Shown here: one piece after another, positions 44,810 through 53,190 of the stretch
Position numbering within the stretch: position 1 is the stretch's first letter
How the letters are laid out: each line of letters starts with the position of its first letter
DNA from: CAVWGP01 sp963754645
GTDB lineage: Bacteria; Pseudomonadota; Alphaproteobacteria; Bin65
Length of the DNA: 64,000 bases
NCBI GenBank assembly: GCA_963754645.1
Contig: CAVWGP010000004.1
Span: 1,488,001-1,552,000 of the forward strand
Direction: 5' to 3'
Notes under the pieces: generated by a model
What the model was told of the DNA's origin: nothing
The model's database searches: none
Seen by the model: only the letters and a program-made list of their open reading frames with translations
Translations under genes and position numbers: made by a program

Positions 44810-45943
44810 CTAGGCCCCCAGCGCCCGGCTAATGATGAGCCGCTGGACCTCGCTCGTGCCCTCGTAGATCTGGCAAACCCGCACATCGCGATAGATGCGT
44901 TCGACGGCGAAATCGGCGAGGTAACCGTAGCCGCCGTGAATCTGGATCGCCGCCGAGCACACGCGCTCGGCCATCTCGCTGGCGAAGAGCTTGGCCATCG
45001 CGGCTTCGGTCAGGCACGGCTTGCCCGCATCGCGCAACACGGCGGCGTGGAGCAGCATTTGGCGCGCGGCTTCGATTTGCGTCGCCATGTCGGCGAGGCG
45101 GAACGCCGTCGCCTGATGGCCGATGATCGCGCGGCCGAATTGCTCGCGCTCCTTGGCATAGGCGAGCGCGGCTTCGAAGGCCGCGCGCGCCATGCCGATC
45201 GCCTGCGCCGCGATGCCGAGCCGGCCCGCTTCGAGATTGGCCAGCGCGATGCGGTAGCCCTCGCCCTCCTCGCCGAGGCGGCACGCCGCCGGAACGCGCA
45301 CATCGTCGAATTGCAGCGCGCAAGTGTCCGAGGCGCGCTGGCCGAGCTTGTCTTCCTTGCGCAGCACGCGGTAGCCCGCGGTTTCGGTCGGCACGAGAAA
45401 GGCCGTGATGCCGCGCTTGCCCGCCGCAGCGTCGGTCACGGCGAAGGTCAGCGTCACGCCGGCGATGCTGCCCGAGGTGATGAACTGCTTGTTGCCGGAG
45501 ATCGAATAGTCGCCGCCGTCGCGCCGCGCCTTGCAGCGCAGGTTCGCGGCGTCCGAGCCGGCCTGCGGTTCGGTCAGCGCGAAAGCCGCCATCATGCGGC
45601 CCTGGGCGATCGGGCGGAGAAAGCGCTCCTTCTGCTCGGCCGTTCCAAAGCGTTCGATGGCGGCGGCGACCGGCGCGTTGTTGACCGACATGACGGTCGA
45701 AACCGCGCCATCGGCGGCGGCGATTTCCTCCATCGCCAAAACATAGGAAACATAATCGGCGCCGGCGCCGCCCCACTCCGGAGCGACGGTCATGCCCATG
45801 AAGCCGAGGGCGCCCATTTCGCGCAGCAGGTCGAGCGGCGGCGTCGCCGACTTGTCGCGCGCGCCGGCGCCGGGCGCGAGCCTTTCGCGCGCGAATTGGC
45901 GCGCGCTATCGCGGATGAGAGTTTGCTCTTCGGTGAAAATCAT
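44810..45943 (-). CDS. Acyl-CoA dehydrogenase
   Basis: A 377-residue FAD-dependent dehydrogenase of fatty or branched acyl-CoAs. Signatures are MMAAFALTEPQAGSDAANL, QFITSGSIAG and IQIHGGYGYLADFAVER. The catalytic Glu lies in QIYEGTSEVQR near the C-terminus, the position used by short/medium-chain enzymes. This differs from the isovaleryl-CoA dehydrogenase at 50.2 kb. It lies 13 bp after an SDR gene. Chain-length preference is unknown. Confidence 0.92.
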   Translation of the reverse strand: MIFTEEQTLIRDSARQFARERLAPGAGARDKSATPPLDLLREMGALGFMGMTVAPEWGGAGADYVSYVLAMEEIAAADGAVSTVMSVNNAPVAAAIERFGTAEQKERFLRPIAQGRMMAAFALTEPQAGSDAANLRCKARRDGGDYSISGNKQFITSGSIAGVTLTFAVTDAAAGKRGITAFLVPTETAGYRVLRKEDKLGQRASDTCALQFDDVRVPAACRLGEEGEGYRIALANLEAGRLGIAAQAIGMARAAFEAALAYAKEREQFGRAIIGHQATAFRLADMATQIEAARQMLLHAAVLRDAGKPCLTEAAMAKLFASEMAERVCSAAIQIHGGYGYLADFAVERIYRDVRVCQIYEGTSEVQRLIISRALGA

Positions 45944-45956
45944 CGGCGATCCGAGC

Positions 45957-46640
45957 CTACCACCGCAACTCGCCGCCGTCGTAATTCAAGAAGCGGCCGG
46001 TATGGTGGGTTTCCAGCCGATCGACCAGGGCGCGGATCGCCCGCACGCTGTCCGCCGGCGCGATCGGCGCATCGGGTCCGCCCATGTCGGTCTTGACCCA
46101 GCCGGGATGCAGCGCCACGCACACGATGCGCTTGGGCATGAGGTCGTAGGCGAGGCTCTTCACCACCGAATTGAGCGCCGCTTTCGAAGACCGGTAGACC
46201 TGCCGCCCGCCCGACAGGGCATCCGAAATCGAAGCCGCGCGCGACGACAGGAACAGCATGATCCGCCGGCTCGACGCGGCGACGTGCGGCGTAAAGGCGT
46301 CGGCCAAGCGAAAGGGCGCGATGGCGTTGATGCGGAACGCCTCTTCCCATTTTTCGTAGTCCATGTTGCCGAGCGAGGTGCGCTCGGGTGAGCCGATGGC
46401 GGCGTTGCTGACGAGCACGTCGATGGTTTCGCCCGCCAGCGTTCCGGCCAGTTCCCAGGCATGATCCGGCATGGCGAGATCGATCCGATGCACGGCGACA
46501 TTGCCTTTCAGCGCCTTGAGCGCCGTCGCCGCCTGCGGATTGCGGCAGGCCGCCAGAACCCGCCACCCTTGGGCGGCGTATTGATGGGCAAGCTCGAAGC
46601 CGAGGCCGCGATTGGCCCCCGTGATCAAGACCGTCGGCAT
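45957..46640 (-). CDS. Short-chain dehydrogenase/reductase
   Basis: A 227-residue SDR with TGANRGLGFE (cofactor-binding TGxxxGxG), VLVSNAAIG (NNAG-like) and the catalytic YRSSK (YxxxK). The Ser is in LFLSSRAASIS. Length fits a classical single-domain SDR of the csgA/sniffer type (GANRGLG). Substrate unknown. It lies directly upstream of the acyl-CoA dehydrogenase gene on the same strand. Start is the ATG at 46638-46640. Confidence 0.87.
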   Translation of the reverse strand: MPTVLITGANRGLGFELAHQYAAQGWRVLAACRNPQAATALKALKGNVAVHRIDLAMPDHAWELAGTLAGETIDVLVSNAAIGSPERTSLGNMDYEKWEEAFRINAIAPFRLADAFTPHVAASSRRIMLFLSSRAASISDALSGGRQVYRSSKAALNSVVKSLAYDLMPKRIVCVALHPGWVKTDMGGPDAPIAPADSVRAIRALVDRLETHHTGRFLNYDGGELRW

Positions 46641-46726
46641 GGCATTCTCCGGGGTAGAGTTTCGCGAACCGGACCCAATCTAGCCGGTTCCCGGCGCCGC
46701 GGATTGATTTCGATCGCGCCCACACA

Positions 46727-48259
46727 TCAATCCTCGTCGGCCTTGCGCTTGAATGGCGGCGCGGACGGCGACGGCCCGCAGAAGCCGTCGAGATTTTTCG
46801 TCGGATCGGCGAGAAACACTTCGAGCGCCGCTTGGGCGCAGGTCTGATCGGCCGCGTCGTGCGACGCGGCACGGACGACGACGAGTTGCGACGCGCCGTA
46901 GGATTTGTGCGTCGCTTCGGCCCAATCGGGCGGCGTCGCGATATCGAACCAGCCGGACACGATCAGCGCCGGAACTGCGGACTTGATCGGCGCGCGGTCG
47001 AGGGCGGGCTTTGGATTTTGCGCCCAAAACGCGCAAGGACGCAATGTCAGCGTGTGATCGATCCAGCGTTTGAGAGCCGGGTGCTTCTGGGCCAATGTGC
47101 GGTCTTCCGAATCGTCGGTGACCGGCGTGTCGTTGCAATCGACCAGGAAGGCCACGCCCGTGGTCACGAAGGGCCCGTAGGCAACCATGTCCCATTCGGT
47201 AAGCGAATCGGACAGCGCCTCGGCCTTGCCGAGCAGCACGCGCTCGATGAGCCAGGGCAGCTTGCCGATCCCGTCGGCCGTATAGAGCATGTTCTCGACG
47301 ACCGAGAGAAAAACAATGTCGTCGATGTGAAAGGTTTTCTCCGGCAGCATCGGCGACGGATCGCTTTTCACTTCGACCGGCTTGTCGCGCAGCACCGCCA
47401 CCGCCCGCTCGAAGCGATCGCGCAAATTCGGATAGTCCGCGTTGCAATCGGCGTCCTTGGCGCAGGCCTCAAAAATGAGATCGAGCGTGCGGACGAAGGT
47501 CGCGGCGAAATGCAGCCGCCCCGCCACCTCGGGCGGATAGGCGCCATCGAGGATGACGCTACGGATGCCGGTGGCATCGCGTTTGAGCGCCGCGAGCGCG
47601 ATGCGCGTGCCGTAGGATTGACCCCAGAGATTGACCTGCGGGTGCCCGAGCCGGCGGCGCAATTCGTGAAGATCGGAAACATTGGCGGCGGTGTCATAGG
47701 CCGCGAGATCGACGCCCTCGCGCTTCAGGCGGTCGCGGCAGCCGATCATCGCCGCCTTGATTTTTTCGAGGTCGCCGACGCTGTCGCGCGTCGCGTCGAA
47801 TTCCGGGCATTCGAGGGCCGGCCGGGCGCCGCCGACGCCGCGCTGGTCGTAAACGATAAGATCGCGGCCCTTGAGCCAGGAATATTCCTTGAATTTGTCG
47901 CGCCAGATCTCGGCGTAGCGCGCTTCGGTGTAGCTGATGGCGCCCGGGCCGCCGCTGATGAGCAGCACCGGATCGGGTTTCCGCTCGGCGTCTTCCGCGC
48001 GGAAGACCATAACGGGCAGCGTGAGCCGGCGGCTGTCGCGCGCGCCGTATTTTTCGGGCACCTCGAGATCGTAGCACGTCATCGCGCGACCGCTCTGCGT
48101 GGCGAAGCCGCAGGTCCGCTCGACGAGCTTCGACGGAACCTCGACGACGGGCGGCGGCGATACCGCGACCGGCGCGCGTTTTTGCACGACGCCGATATAA
48201 ATTCCGGCGCCGACCAGGATCGTAACCGCCGCCGCCGATGCAATCCAACGCATGCTCAT
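46727..48259 (-). CDS. Alpha/beta hydrolase, tripeptidyl-aminopeptidase-like (exported)
   Basis: A 510-residue protein with an N-terminal hydrophobic segment (IASAAAVTILVGAGIYIGVV) suggesting export or membrane anchoring. It has oxyanion region LLISGGPGAISY, YDQRGVGGARP and the nucleophile elbow GQSYG. The acid is probably Asp in VSGWFDIATPP and the His is in AASHDAADQTC. The C-terminal TAP-like domain holds paired cysteines (VDCND ... RPCAFW). This matches proteobacterial homologues of Streptomyces tripeptidyl aminopeptidase. It probably trims peptides in the periplasm (inference). Confidence 0.87.
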   Translation of the reverse strand: MSMRWIASAAAVTILVGAGIYIGVVQKRAPVAVSPPPVVEVPSKLVERTCGFATQSGRAMTCYDLEVPEKYGARDSRRLTLPVMVFRAEDAERKPDPVLLISGGPGAISYTEARYAEIWRDKFKEYSWLKGRDLIVYDQRGVGGARPALECPEFDATRDSVGDLEKIKAAMIGCRDRLKREGVDLAAYDTAANVSDLHELRRRLGHPQVNLWGQSYGTRIALAALKRDATGIRSVILDGAYPPEVAGRLHFAATFVRTLDLIFEACAKDADCNADYPNLRDRFERAVAVLRDKPVEVKSDPSPMLPEKTFHIDDIVFLSVVENMLYTADGIGKLPWLIERVLLGKAEALSDSLTEWDMVAYGPFVTTGVAFLVDCNDTPVTDDSEDRTLAQKHPALKRWIDHTLTLRPCAFWAQNPKPALDRAPIKSAVPALIVSGWFDIATPPDWAEATHKSYGASQLVVVRAASHDAADQTCAQAALEVFLADPTKNLDGFCGPSPSAPPFKRKADED

Positions 48260-48349
48260 ATCTTAAGTTCGCTTTCCTTCCGGCCCGCCGCCCGAACATT
48301 AACACATATATCTATTGCCGTTCGATTGCGGCAATGCCGCGGCTGTCCC

Positions 48350-49543
48350 TTAGCCGAGCCGCTCGATCGCCACCGCGGTCGCTTCGCCGCCGCCGATGCA
48401 CAACGCGGCGACGCCGCGGCGCTTGCCGTATTTTTCCAGGGCGTTCATCAGCGTCACGACAATGCGCGCGCCCGACGCGCCGACCGGATGGCCGAGCGCG
48501 CAGGCGCCGCCATGGACGTTGACTTTCTCATGGGGCAGCGCGTGCTCCTTCATCGCCGCCATGGCGACGACGGCGAAGGCCTCGTTGATTTCCCATAGAT
48601 CGACGTCCTTGGCCGACCAGCCGGCCTTCTGCAACACCTTGGCGATGGCGCCGACCGGCGCGGTGGTGAACCATGCCGGCTCCTGGGCATGGGTGGCGTG
48701 GGCGACGAAGCGCGCGCGCGGCTTGAGGCCGCGCCGTTCCGCTTCGGCCAGGCTCGCCAGCACGAGCGCGGCGGCGCCGTCCGAGATCGAACTCGAATTG
48801 GCCGCCGTCACCGTGCCGCCATCGCGGAACGCCGGTTTGAGCTGCGGTATCTTTTCGATGTTGGCGCTGAAGGGTTGCTCGTCCCGTTCCATCTGCCGCT
48901 CGCCCTTGCGGTCCTTGACCGGCACCGCCACGATTTCGCGGGCGAAGCTGCCGTCGCTGTTCGCCGCCTTGGCGCGGCTCAGCGAGGCAATGGCGAAATC
49001 GTCCTGTTGTTTGCGGGTAAATTGATAGTGCTGCGCCGTGTCCTCGGCATAGGTGCCCATCAGCCGGCCCTTCTGATAGGCGTCTTCGAGGCCGTCGATG
49101 AACATGTGATCCAAGATCCGGCCGTGGCCCATGCGCAGTCCGCCGCGCGCCTTGTCCATCAGATAAGGCGCGTTGGTCATGCTCTCGAGCCCGCCGGCGA
49201 CCACGAGCGCGTTGACGCCGGCCCGGATCGAATCCTGCGCGAACATCGCCGCCTTCATGCCCGAGCCGCACATTTTGTTGACGGTCGTGCAACCGATGTC
49301 CCAGGGAATGCCGGCGCCATGCGCCGCCTGGCGCGCCGGCGCTTGGCCCATCCCGGCCGGCAGCACGCAACCCATGACGACTTCCTGCACGTCGGCCGGC
49401 GCGACGCCGGCTTTGGCCAGCGCGCCCTTGATCGCAATGGCGCCCAGCATGGGCGCGGTTATGTCCTTGAGTTCGCCTTGAAACGAGCCCATCGGCGTGC
49501 GCGCGCCATCGAGAATAACAACAGTGTCCGAACCGGAAGCCAT
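48350..49543 (-). CDS. Acetyl-CoA C-acetyltransferase (thiolase)
   Basis: A 397-residue thiolase interconverting acetoacetyl-CoA and two acetyl-CoA. The acyl-accepting Cys92 is in NKMCGSGMKA, the His in GGACALGHPVGASGARI and the second Cys in CIGGGEA near the C-terminus. All three catalytic positions are intact. It lies downstream of the isovaleryl-CoA dehydrogenase gene with one small gene between. It could finish leucine breakdown by consuming acetoacetyl-CoA, though a role in polyhydroxybutyrate synthesis is also possible. Confidence 0.93.
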   Translation of the reverse strand: MASGSDTVVILDGARTPMGSFQGELKDITAPMLGAIAIKGALAKAGVAPADVQEVVMGCVLPAGMGQAPARQAAHGAGIPWDIGCTTVNKMCGSGMKAAMFAQDSIRAGVNALVVAGGLESMTNAPYLMDKARGGLRMGHGRILDHMFIDGLEDAYQKGRLMGTYAEDTAQHYQFTRKQQDDFAIASLSRAKAANSDGSFAREIVAVPVKDRKGERQMERDEQPFSANIEKIPQLKPAFRDGGTVTAANSSSISDGAAALVLASLAEAERRGLKPRARFVAHATHAQEPAWFTTAPVGAIAKVLQKAGWSAKDVDLWEINEAFAVVAMAAMKEHALPHEKVNVHGGACALGHPVGASGARIVVTLMNALEKYGKRRGVAALCIGGGEATAVAIERLG

Positions 49544-49584
49544 CGCGTTTGCTCCATCAAAAATGTTGAGACGATACGCTCAGC

Positions 49585-50187
49585 CTATTCGATCCGCGCC
49601 TGAAAGATTCCGACAGCGAGGTACGACTCTTTCGTCGGCGTTTTGTTGAAGATCGAGGTTTGGCCGGGCGGGACGCAGAGATAAATCTTGCCGCCGATCG
49701 TCTTGCCTTGGCGCCGGCCGAACTCGAGGCGAACGGATCCGACATACTCGACAAAGGAATCCGATACCCCGGCCGGCCGATTGCGAAACGACCAAGCCTG
49801 CACTTCGGGCAGGCCGCGCATGGCGCTCGGTTGCTTATCCGACTCCTTCGTCGCCAAACGGCGAAACACCTTGCCGTCGATCGGCTGGCCCTTGCGCAAG
49901 ATGACCTTCACCTCGGCTTCGAGCGGCGGCGAGAGATCGTCCTCGCTGCGCAGCGACAGCGTGTAGCCGTCGAACTGATCGCTGCCGGAAGTGATCCCGC
50001 CGCCCTTGCGCAGCTTGATCGATTTCGGCGCGAACGCGGCGCCGGCAATCGATACCGACACCGGCTGCGCGGGCACCGCGGCGGCGCTGCAATCGGCGGG
50101 CATCGTCTGGGCCCAGGCCGGCGCGCCGGCAATCGCCGGCCAACAAACGGCAAGGCATGCAAGCGTGCGGCGAGTTCGTTTCATCAT
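49585..50187 (-). CDS. Exported protein of unknown function
   Basis: A 200-residue protein with a signal peptide ending GAPAWAQ (about residues 1-27). The mature part is beta-rich (SVSIAGAAFAPKSIKLRKG, GKIYLCVPPGQTSIFNK) with two cysteines (PADCSAA, YLCVPP) that could form a disulfide. I do not recognise the family. It lies between the isovaleryl-CoA dehydrogenase gene (38 bp upstream) and the thiolase gene (41 bp downstream), all on the minus strand. Start is the first of two adjacent ATGs at 50187. Confidence 0.72.
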   Translation of the reverse strand: MMKRTRRTLACLAVCWPAIAGAPAWAQTMPADCSAAAVPAQPVSVSIAGAAFAPKSIKLRKGGGITSGSDQFDGYTLSLRSEDDLSPPLEAEVKVILRKGQPIDGKVFRRLATKESDKQPSAMRGLPEVQAWSFRNRPAGVSDSFVEYVGSVRLEFGRRQGKTIGGKIYLCVPPGQTSIFNKTPTKESYLAVGIFQARIE

Positions 50188-50225
50188 GGAATTTCGTCCT
50201 TTTGCCGCGCTTGCGGCGCGCTCAG

Positions 50226-51401
50226 CTACTTGGTTTCGTCGAACAATTCGCGGCCGATCAGCATGCGGCGGATCTCGCTGGTGCCGGCGCCGATCTCGTA
50301 AAGTTTCGCGTCGCGCAGCAGGCGCCCGGTCGGGAAGTCGTTGATGTAGCCGTTGCCGCCCAGGCACTGGATCGCTTCGAGCGCCATCCAGGTCGCTTTT
50401 TCCGCGGCGTAAAGGATCGCGCCGGCCGCGTCCTTGCGCGCGGTTTGACCGCGGTCGCAGGCCTTGGCCACGGCGTAGACATAGGATTTCGCCGCGTTCA
50501 TCGTCGTGTACATGTCGGCGAGCTTCCCTTGCATGAGCTGGAACGTGCCGATCGGCTGGCCGAATTGTTGCCGGTCGTGGACATAGGGGATGACCACGTC
50601 CATGCAGGCCTGCATGACGCCGAGCGGGCCGCCGGCGAGCACGGCGCGCTCGTAGTCGAGGCCCGACATCAGCACGTTGACGCCGCGGCCGAGATCGCCG
50701 AGCACGTTTTCCGCCGGCACTTCGCAATCCTGGAAAATCAGCTCGCAGGTGTTCGAGCCGCGCATGCCGAGCTTGTCGAGCTTCTGCGCCGTCGAAAAAC
50801 CCTTCATGCCCTTCTCGATCAGAAACGCCGTCATGCCGCGCGGACCGGCGGACAGATCGGTTTTGGCATAGACGACCAGGACATTGGCGTCGGGACCGTT
50901 GGTGATCCACATTTTCGTGCCATTGAGCACATAGCGGTCGCCGCGCTTTTCGGCCCGCGTTTTCATCGACACGACATCCGAACCGGCGCCGGGTTCGCTC
51001 ATCGCCAAGGCGCCGACATGCTCGCCGGAAATCAGCTTGGGCAGGTATTTTTGCTTTTGCGCGGCGCTGCCGTTGCGCCGGAGTTGGTTGACGCAGAGAT
51101 TGGAATGCGCGCCGTAGGACAGGCCGACCGCGGCCGAGGCGCGGCTGATTTCCTCCATCGCCACGACGTGGTGGAGATAGCCCAAGCCGGAGCCGCCATA
51201 CTCTTCCTCGACCGTGACGCCGAGCAAGCCGAGCGCGCCCATCTTGCGCCAGAGATCGGCGGGGAAATCGTTGCTGCGGTCGATGTCGGCGGCGCGCGGC
51301 GCGATTTCGTCCGAGGCAAAGCTCAGCACCGTGTCGCGCAGCATGTCGGCGGTGTCGCCGAGATCGAAATCGAGCGAAGGAAGGCGGTTGGGGATCGACA
51401 T
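50226..51401 (-). CDS. liuA: Isovaleryl-CoA dehydrogenase
   Basis: A 391-residue acyl-CoA dehydrogenase of leucine breakdown converting isovaleryl-CoA to methylcrotonyl-CoA. Two features identify it. The C-terminal motif is YEIGAGTSEIRRM, with Gly-Ala where other dehydrogenases have the catalytic Glu. The Glu that takes over is in LDYERAVLAGGPLGVMQAC. The usual ALAMSEPGAGSDV is present. The ATG at 51401 follows AGGG; an upstream TTG gives a longer but weaker start. Its product feeds the methylcrotonyl-CoA carboxylase genes 18 kb away. It is the fourth gene of a unit with a thioesterase, a MerR regulator and a PaaI-type thioesterase. Confidence 0.94.
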   Translation of the reverse strand: MSIPNRLPSLDFDLGDTADMLRDTVLSFASDEIAPRAADIDRSNDFPADLWRKMGALGLLGVTVEEEYGGSGLGYLHHVVAMEEISRASAAVGLSYGAHSNLCVNQLRRNGSAAQKQKYLPKLISGEHVGALAMSEPGAGSDVVSMKTRAEKRGDRYVLNGTKMWITNGPDANVLVVYAKTDLSAGPRGMTAFLIEKGMKGFSTAQKLDKLGMRGSNTCELIFQDCEVPAENVLGDLGRGVNVLMSGLDYERAVLAGGPLGVMQACMDVVIPYVHDRQQFGQPIGTFQLMQGKLADMYTTMNAAKSYVYAVAKACDRGQTARKDAAGAILYAAEKATWMALEAIQCLGGNGYINDFPTGRLLRDAKLYEIGAGTSEIRRMLIGRELFDETK

Positions 51402-51432
51402 GGCAGGCCCTGGATCGATGAACGGCAAACAA

Positions 51433-51894
51433 TCAAGCGGCGGGCGGCGTATCCGGCTTTCCGTCGAGGCGCATCAAAGTCTGCAGCGAGGTTACGACCA
51501 AATCTTCGGCGCCGCCATGGCGCGCGAAAACATCGGCCCGAACCACGCTCAACTTTCGCCCGGGCTTGACCACGCGGCCGCGCGCGATCATCGCCTCGCC
51601 CTGGCCGGGCCGGAGCAGGTTCAGCTTGTATTCGACGGTCAGAATCGACGCCGACGCGGGCATCAGCGTGAACGCCGCATAGCCGGCCGCCGAATCGGCG
51701 ATCGATGCCAGCACGCCGCCATGGACGAAGCCGTGCTGCTGCGTCAGTTCGCGCCGAAAAGCGACGGCAATGTCGCATTCGCCCGGGGCGAGATGAACGA
51801 TCTCGGCGCCGAGATGGGCCATGAACGCCTGCCGCGCAAAGCTGGCACGCACGCGGTTCGCGAAATCCGGATCGGGTGCTACAAAGTCCGTCAT
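51433..51894 (-). CDS. PaaI-family acyl-CoA thioesterase
   Basis: A 153-residue hot-dog-fold thioesterase. The family core is FVHGGVLASIADSAAGYAA (catalytic/structural HGG), with SILTVEYKLNLLRPG following. It likely releases CoA from stalled aryl- or acyl-CoA. Its ATG overlaps the regulator's stop as ATGA (51891-51894). It precedes the isovaleryl-CoA dehydrogenase gene by 31 bp. Confidence 0.88.
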   Translation of the reverse strand: MTDFVAPDPDFANRVRASFARQAFMAHLGAEIVHLAPGECDIAVAFRRELTQQHGFVHGGVLASIADSAAGYAAFTLMPASASILTVEYKLNLLRPGQGEAMIARGRVVKPGRKLSVVRADVFARHGGAEDLVVTSLQTLMRLDGKPDTPPAA

Positions 51895-52295
51895 CGCGGC
51901 ACCCGCAAATCCTTGAGCCGCTTGCGCGCGGCATCCTCGGCGGCGTCGAGCTCGGCGAGCGTGATCTTGATATCTTCGCGCTGCTGTTCGAGCACGCGCC
52001 GCCGTTCGCCGATCTTGTCGAGAAATAGTTTCAACTGGCCGGCCTCGCCTGGCGGCGCGTCGTAGAGGCCGATCATCTCGGCGATCTCCAGCAGCGAAAA
52101 GCCGAGGCGCTTGCCGCGCAGGATGAGCTTCAGCCGCGTGCGGTCGCGCCCGCCGTAAATGCGCGTCTGTCCGCGGCGCCGCGGCGCCAGCAGGCCCTCG
52201 TCTTCGTAGAAGCGGATGGCGCGCGTCGTCAGATCGAATTCGCGGGCCAGAGCGGCGATCGAATAGGTGTCGTTGAGATCGCGCATTGCCGTCAT
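51891..52295 (-). CDS. liuR: MerR-family transcriptional regulator (LiuR-like)
   Basis: A 134-residue regulator with an N-terminal winged helix-turn-helix (YSIAALAREFDLTTRAIRFY, then EDEGLLAPRRRGQTRIYG) and a C-terminal coiled coil for dimerisation (RRRVLEQQREDIKITLAEL). LiuR controls leucine/isovalerate catabolism in many Proteobacteria, and this gene lies in the same unit as isovaleryl-CoA dehydrogenase. A perfect palindrome over the promoter fits a LiuR operator. Both ends overlap neighbours by 4 bases (ATGA), so expression is coupled. The name rests on context as well as sequence. Confidence 0.85.
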   Translation of the reverse strand: MTAMRDLNDTYSIAALAREFDLTTRAIRFYEDEGLLAPRRRGQTRIYGGRDRTRLKLILRGKRLGFSLLEIAEMIGLYDAPPGEAGQLKLFLDKIGERRRVLEQQREDIKITLAELDAAEDAARKRLKDLRVPR

Positions 52296-52726
52296 GCGGC
52301 GCTCCTCTCGATCAGGAAAGGCGCCGCCTGGGCGCGCAGCTCCGGCCAAATCGGCACCGACTTGCGCCGATCGAGATCGACGATGACGCCGACCGCCTCC
52401 ATTTCGGCCGCCACGGCGCCGCTCTGCGTCTCGGTCATGCGATGGCAGAATCGATAGCTCGAGTTCCCGAAGCCGCCGATCCACGACCGAACCAGGATCG
52501 TGTCGCCCGGCAGCAGCTCGCGCTTGTAATCGATGCTCTGGCGCACCGCCATGGCGCCGAGATTGCGCCGCTTCAGCTCGTCGCGCGTCAATCCCAGCGC
52601 CGTCATCAAGTGCCACGTTCCCTCGTCGAACTTGCCGACATAGAAGCGGACATTCATGTGACCGTTGAAGTCGCATTCCCAGGGAAACACCGTTCCACGA
52701 TAGGTTTCGATTGCCGCGCCGGCCAT
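52292..52726 (-). CDS. Acyl-CoA thioesterase (4-hydroxybenzoyl-CoA thioesterase-like)
   Basis: A 144-residue hot-dog thioesterase. The pattern FPWECDFNGHMNVRFYVGKFDEG carries the catalytic Asp of this group (xDxxGHxNxxxY), with YKRELLPGDTILVRSW following. First gene of the unit thioesterase, liuR, paaI-like, liuA. GGAG lies about 7 bases before the ATG at 52726. The stop overlaps the regulator start by 4 bases. Confidence 0.87.
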   Translation of the reverse strand: MAGAAIETYRGTVFPWECDFNGHMNVRFYVGKFDEGTWHLMTALGLTRDELKRRNLGAMAVRQSIDYKRELLPGDTILVRSWIGGFGNSSYRFCHRMTETQSGAVAAEMEAVGVIVDLDRRKSVPIWPELRAQAAPFLIERSAA

Positions 52727-52740
52727 TGGCGGACTCCGGA

Positions 52741-52782
52741 TTACGTTTACGTAAACGTAAATCAAAATCCGGCGGGCGTCAA
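52741..52782 (-). promoter_or_regulatory. Promoter with LiuR-type operator palindrome
   Basis: The 20-bp sequence TTACGTTTACGTAAACGTAA at 52741-52760 is a perfect palindrome. Reading on the minus strand, TTGACG (52777-52782) is a good -35, then a 17-bp spacer, then TACGTT (52754-52759) as -10 lying inside the palindrome. A protein bound there would block RNA polymerase. The site resembles the TTTACGTAAACGTAA-type motif known for LiuR, and liuR is the second gene transcribed from it, so autoregulation is likely. Confidence 0.78.
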
Positions 52783-52899
52783 GAATCCGCTTCGTCCGGC
52801 TAACCGATCGTTCACGACTTTCGGCGAAAATTCGCCACCGTGGAATTTCCCGCGATGCCGGCCTGCCGGCCATTCCAAACCCAACATCGGAACCGATCC

Positions 52900-53172
52900 A
52901 TGAAAATTCTTATGCCGTTTGCCGTGGCCGGCTTGCTGGCCCTCTCGGCCGCCACCGCTCTCGCTTGCACGGCGCAGGACGTTCAGGCCAAGGCAATGCA
53001 GGTCAGCCAAAAGATGCAGGAACTCGCTCAAAAGGACCCCAACAAGCTCCAGGCCGTCTCGGCCAAGGCCCAAGAGGGGGCGCAGAAACTGCAAGCCGCG
53101 ATGGGCGCGAGCAAAGGCCTCGAAGAAGTTTGCAAATTTTACGACGAATTGCTCGCAGAGATGAACAAGTAG
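52900..53172 (+). CDS. Small periplasmic helical protein of unknown function
   Basis: A 90-residue protein with a signal peptide MKILMPFAVAGLLALSAATALA. The mature 68 residues form one long amphipathic helix pattern (QAKAMQVSQKMQELAQKDPNKLQAVSAK) with two cysteines (ACTA, EVCKFYDELL). No known family is recognised. Start is the ATG at 52900; a longer frame upstream would bury the signal. It converges on mgtE with 18 bp between stops. Confidence 0.72.
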   Translation: MKILMPFAVAGLLALSAATALACTAQDVQAKAMQVSQKMQELAQKDPNKLQAVSAKAQEGAQKLQAAMGASKGLEEVCKFYDELLAEMNK

Positions 53173-53190
53173 CGCACGGCGCCCGCCCGC

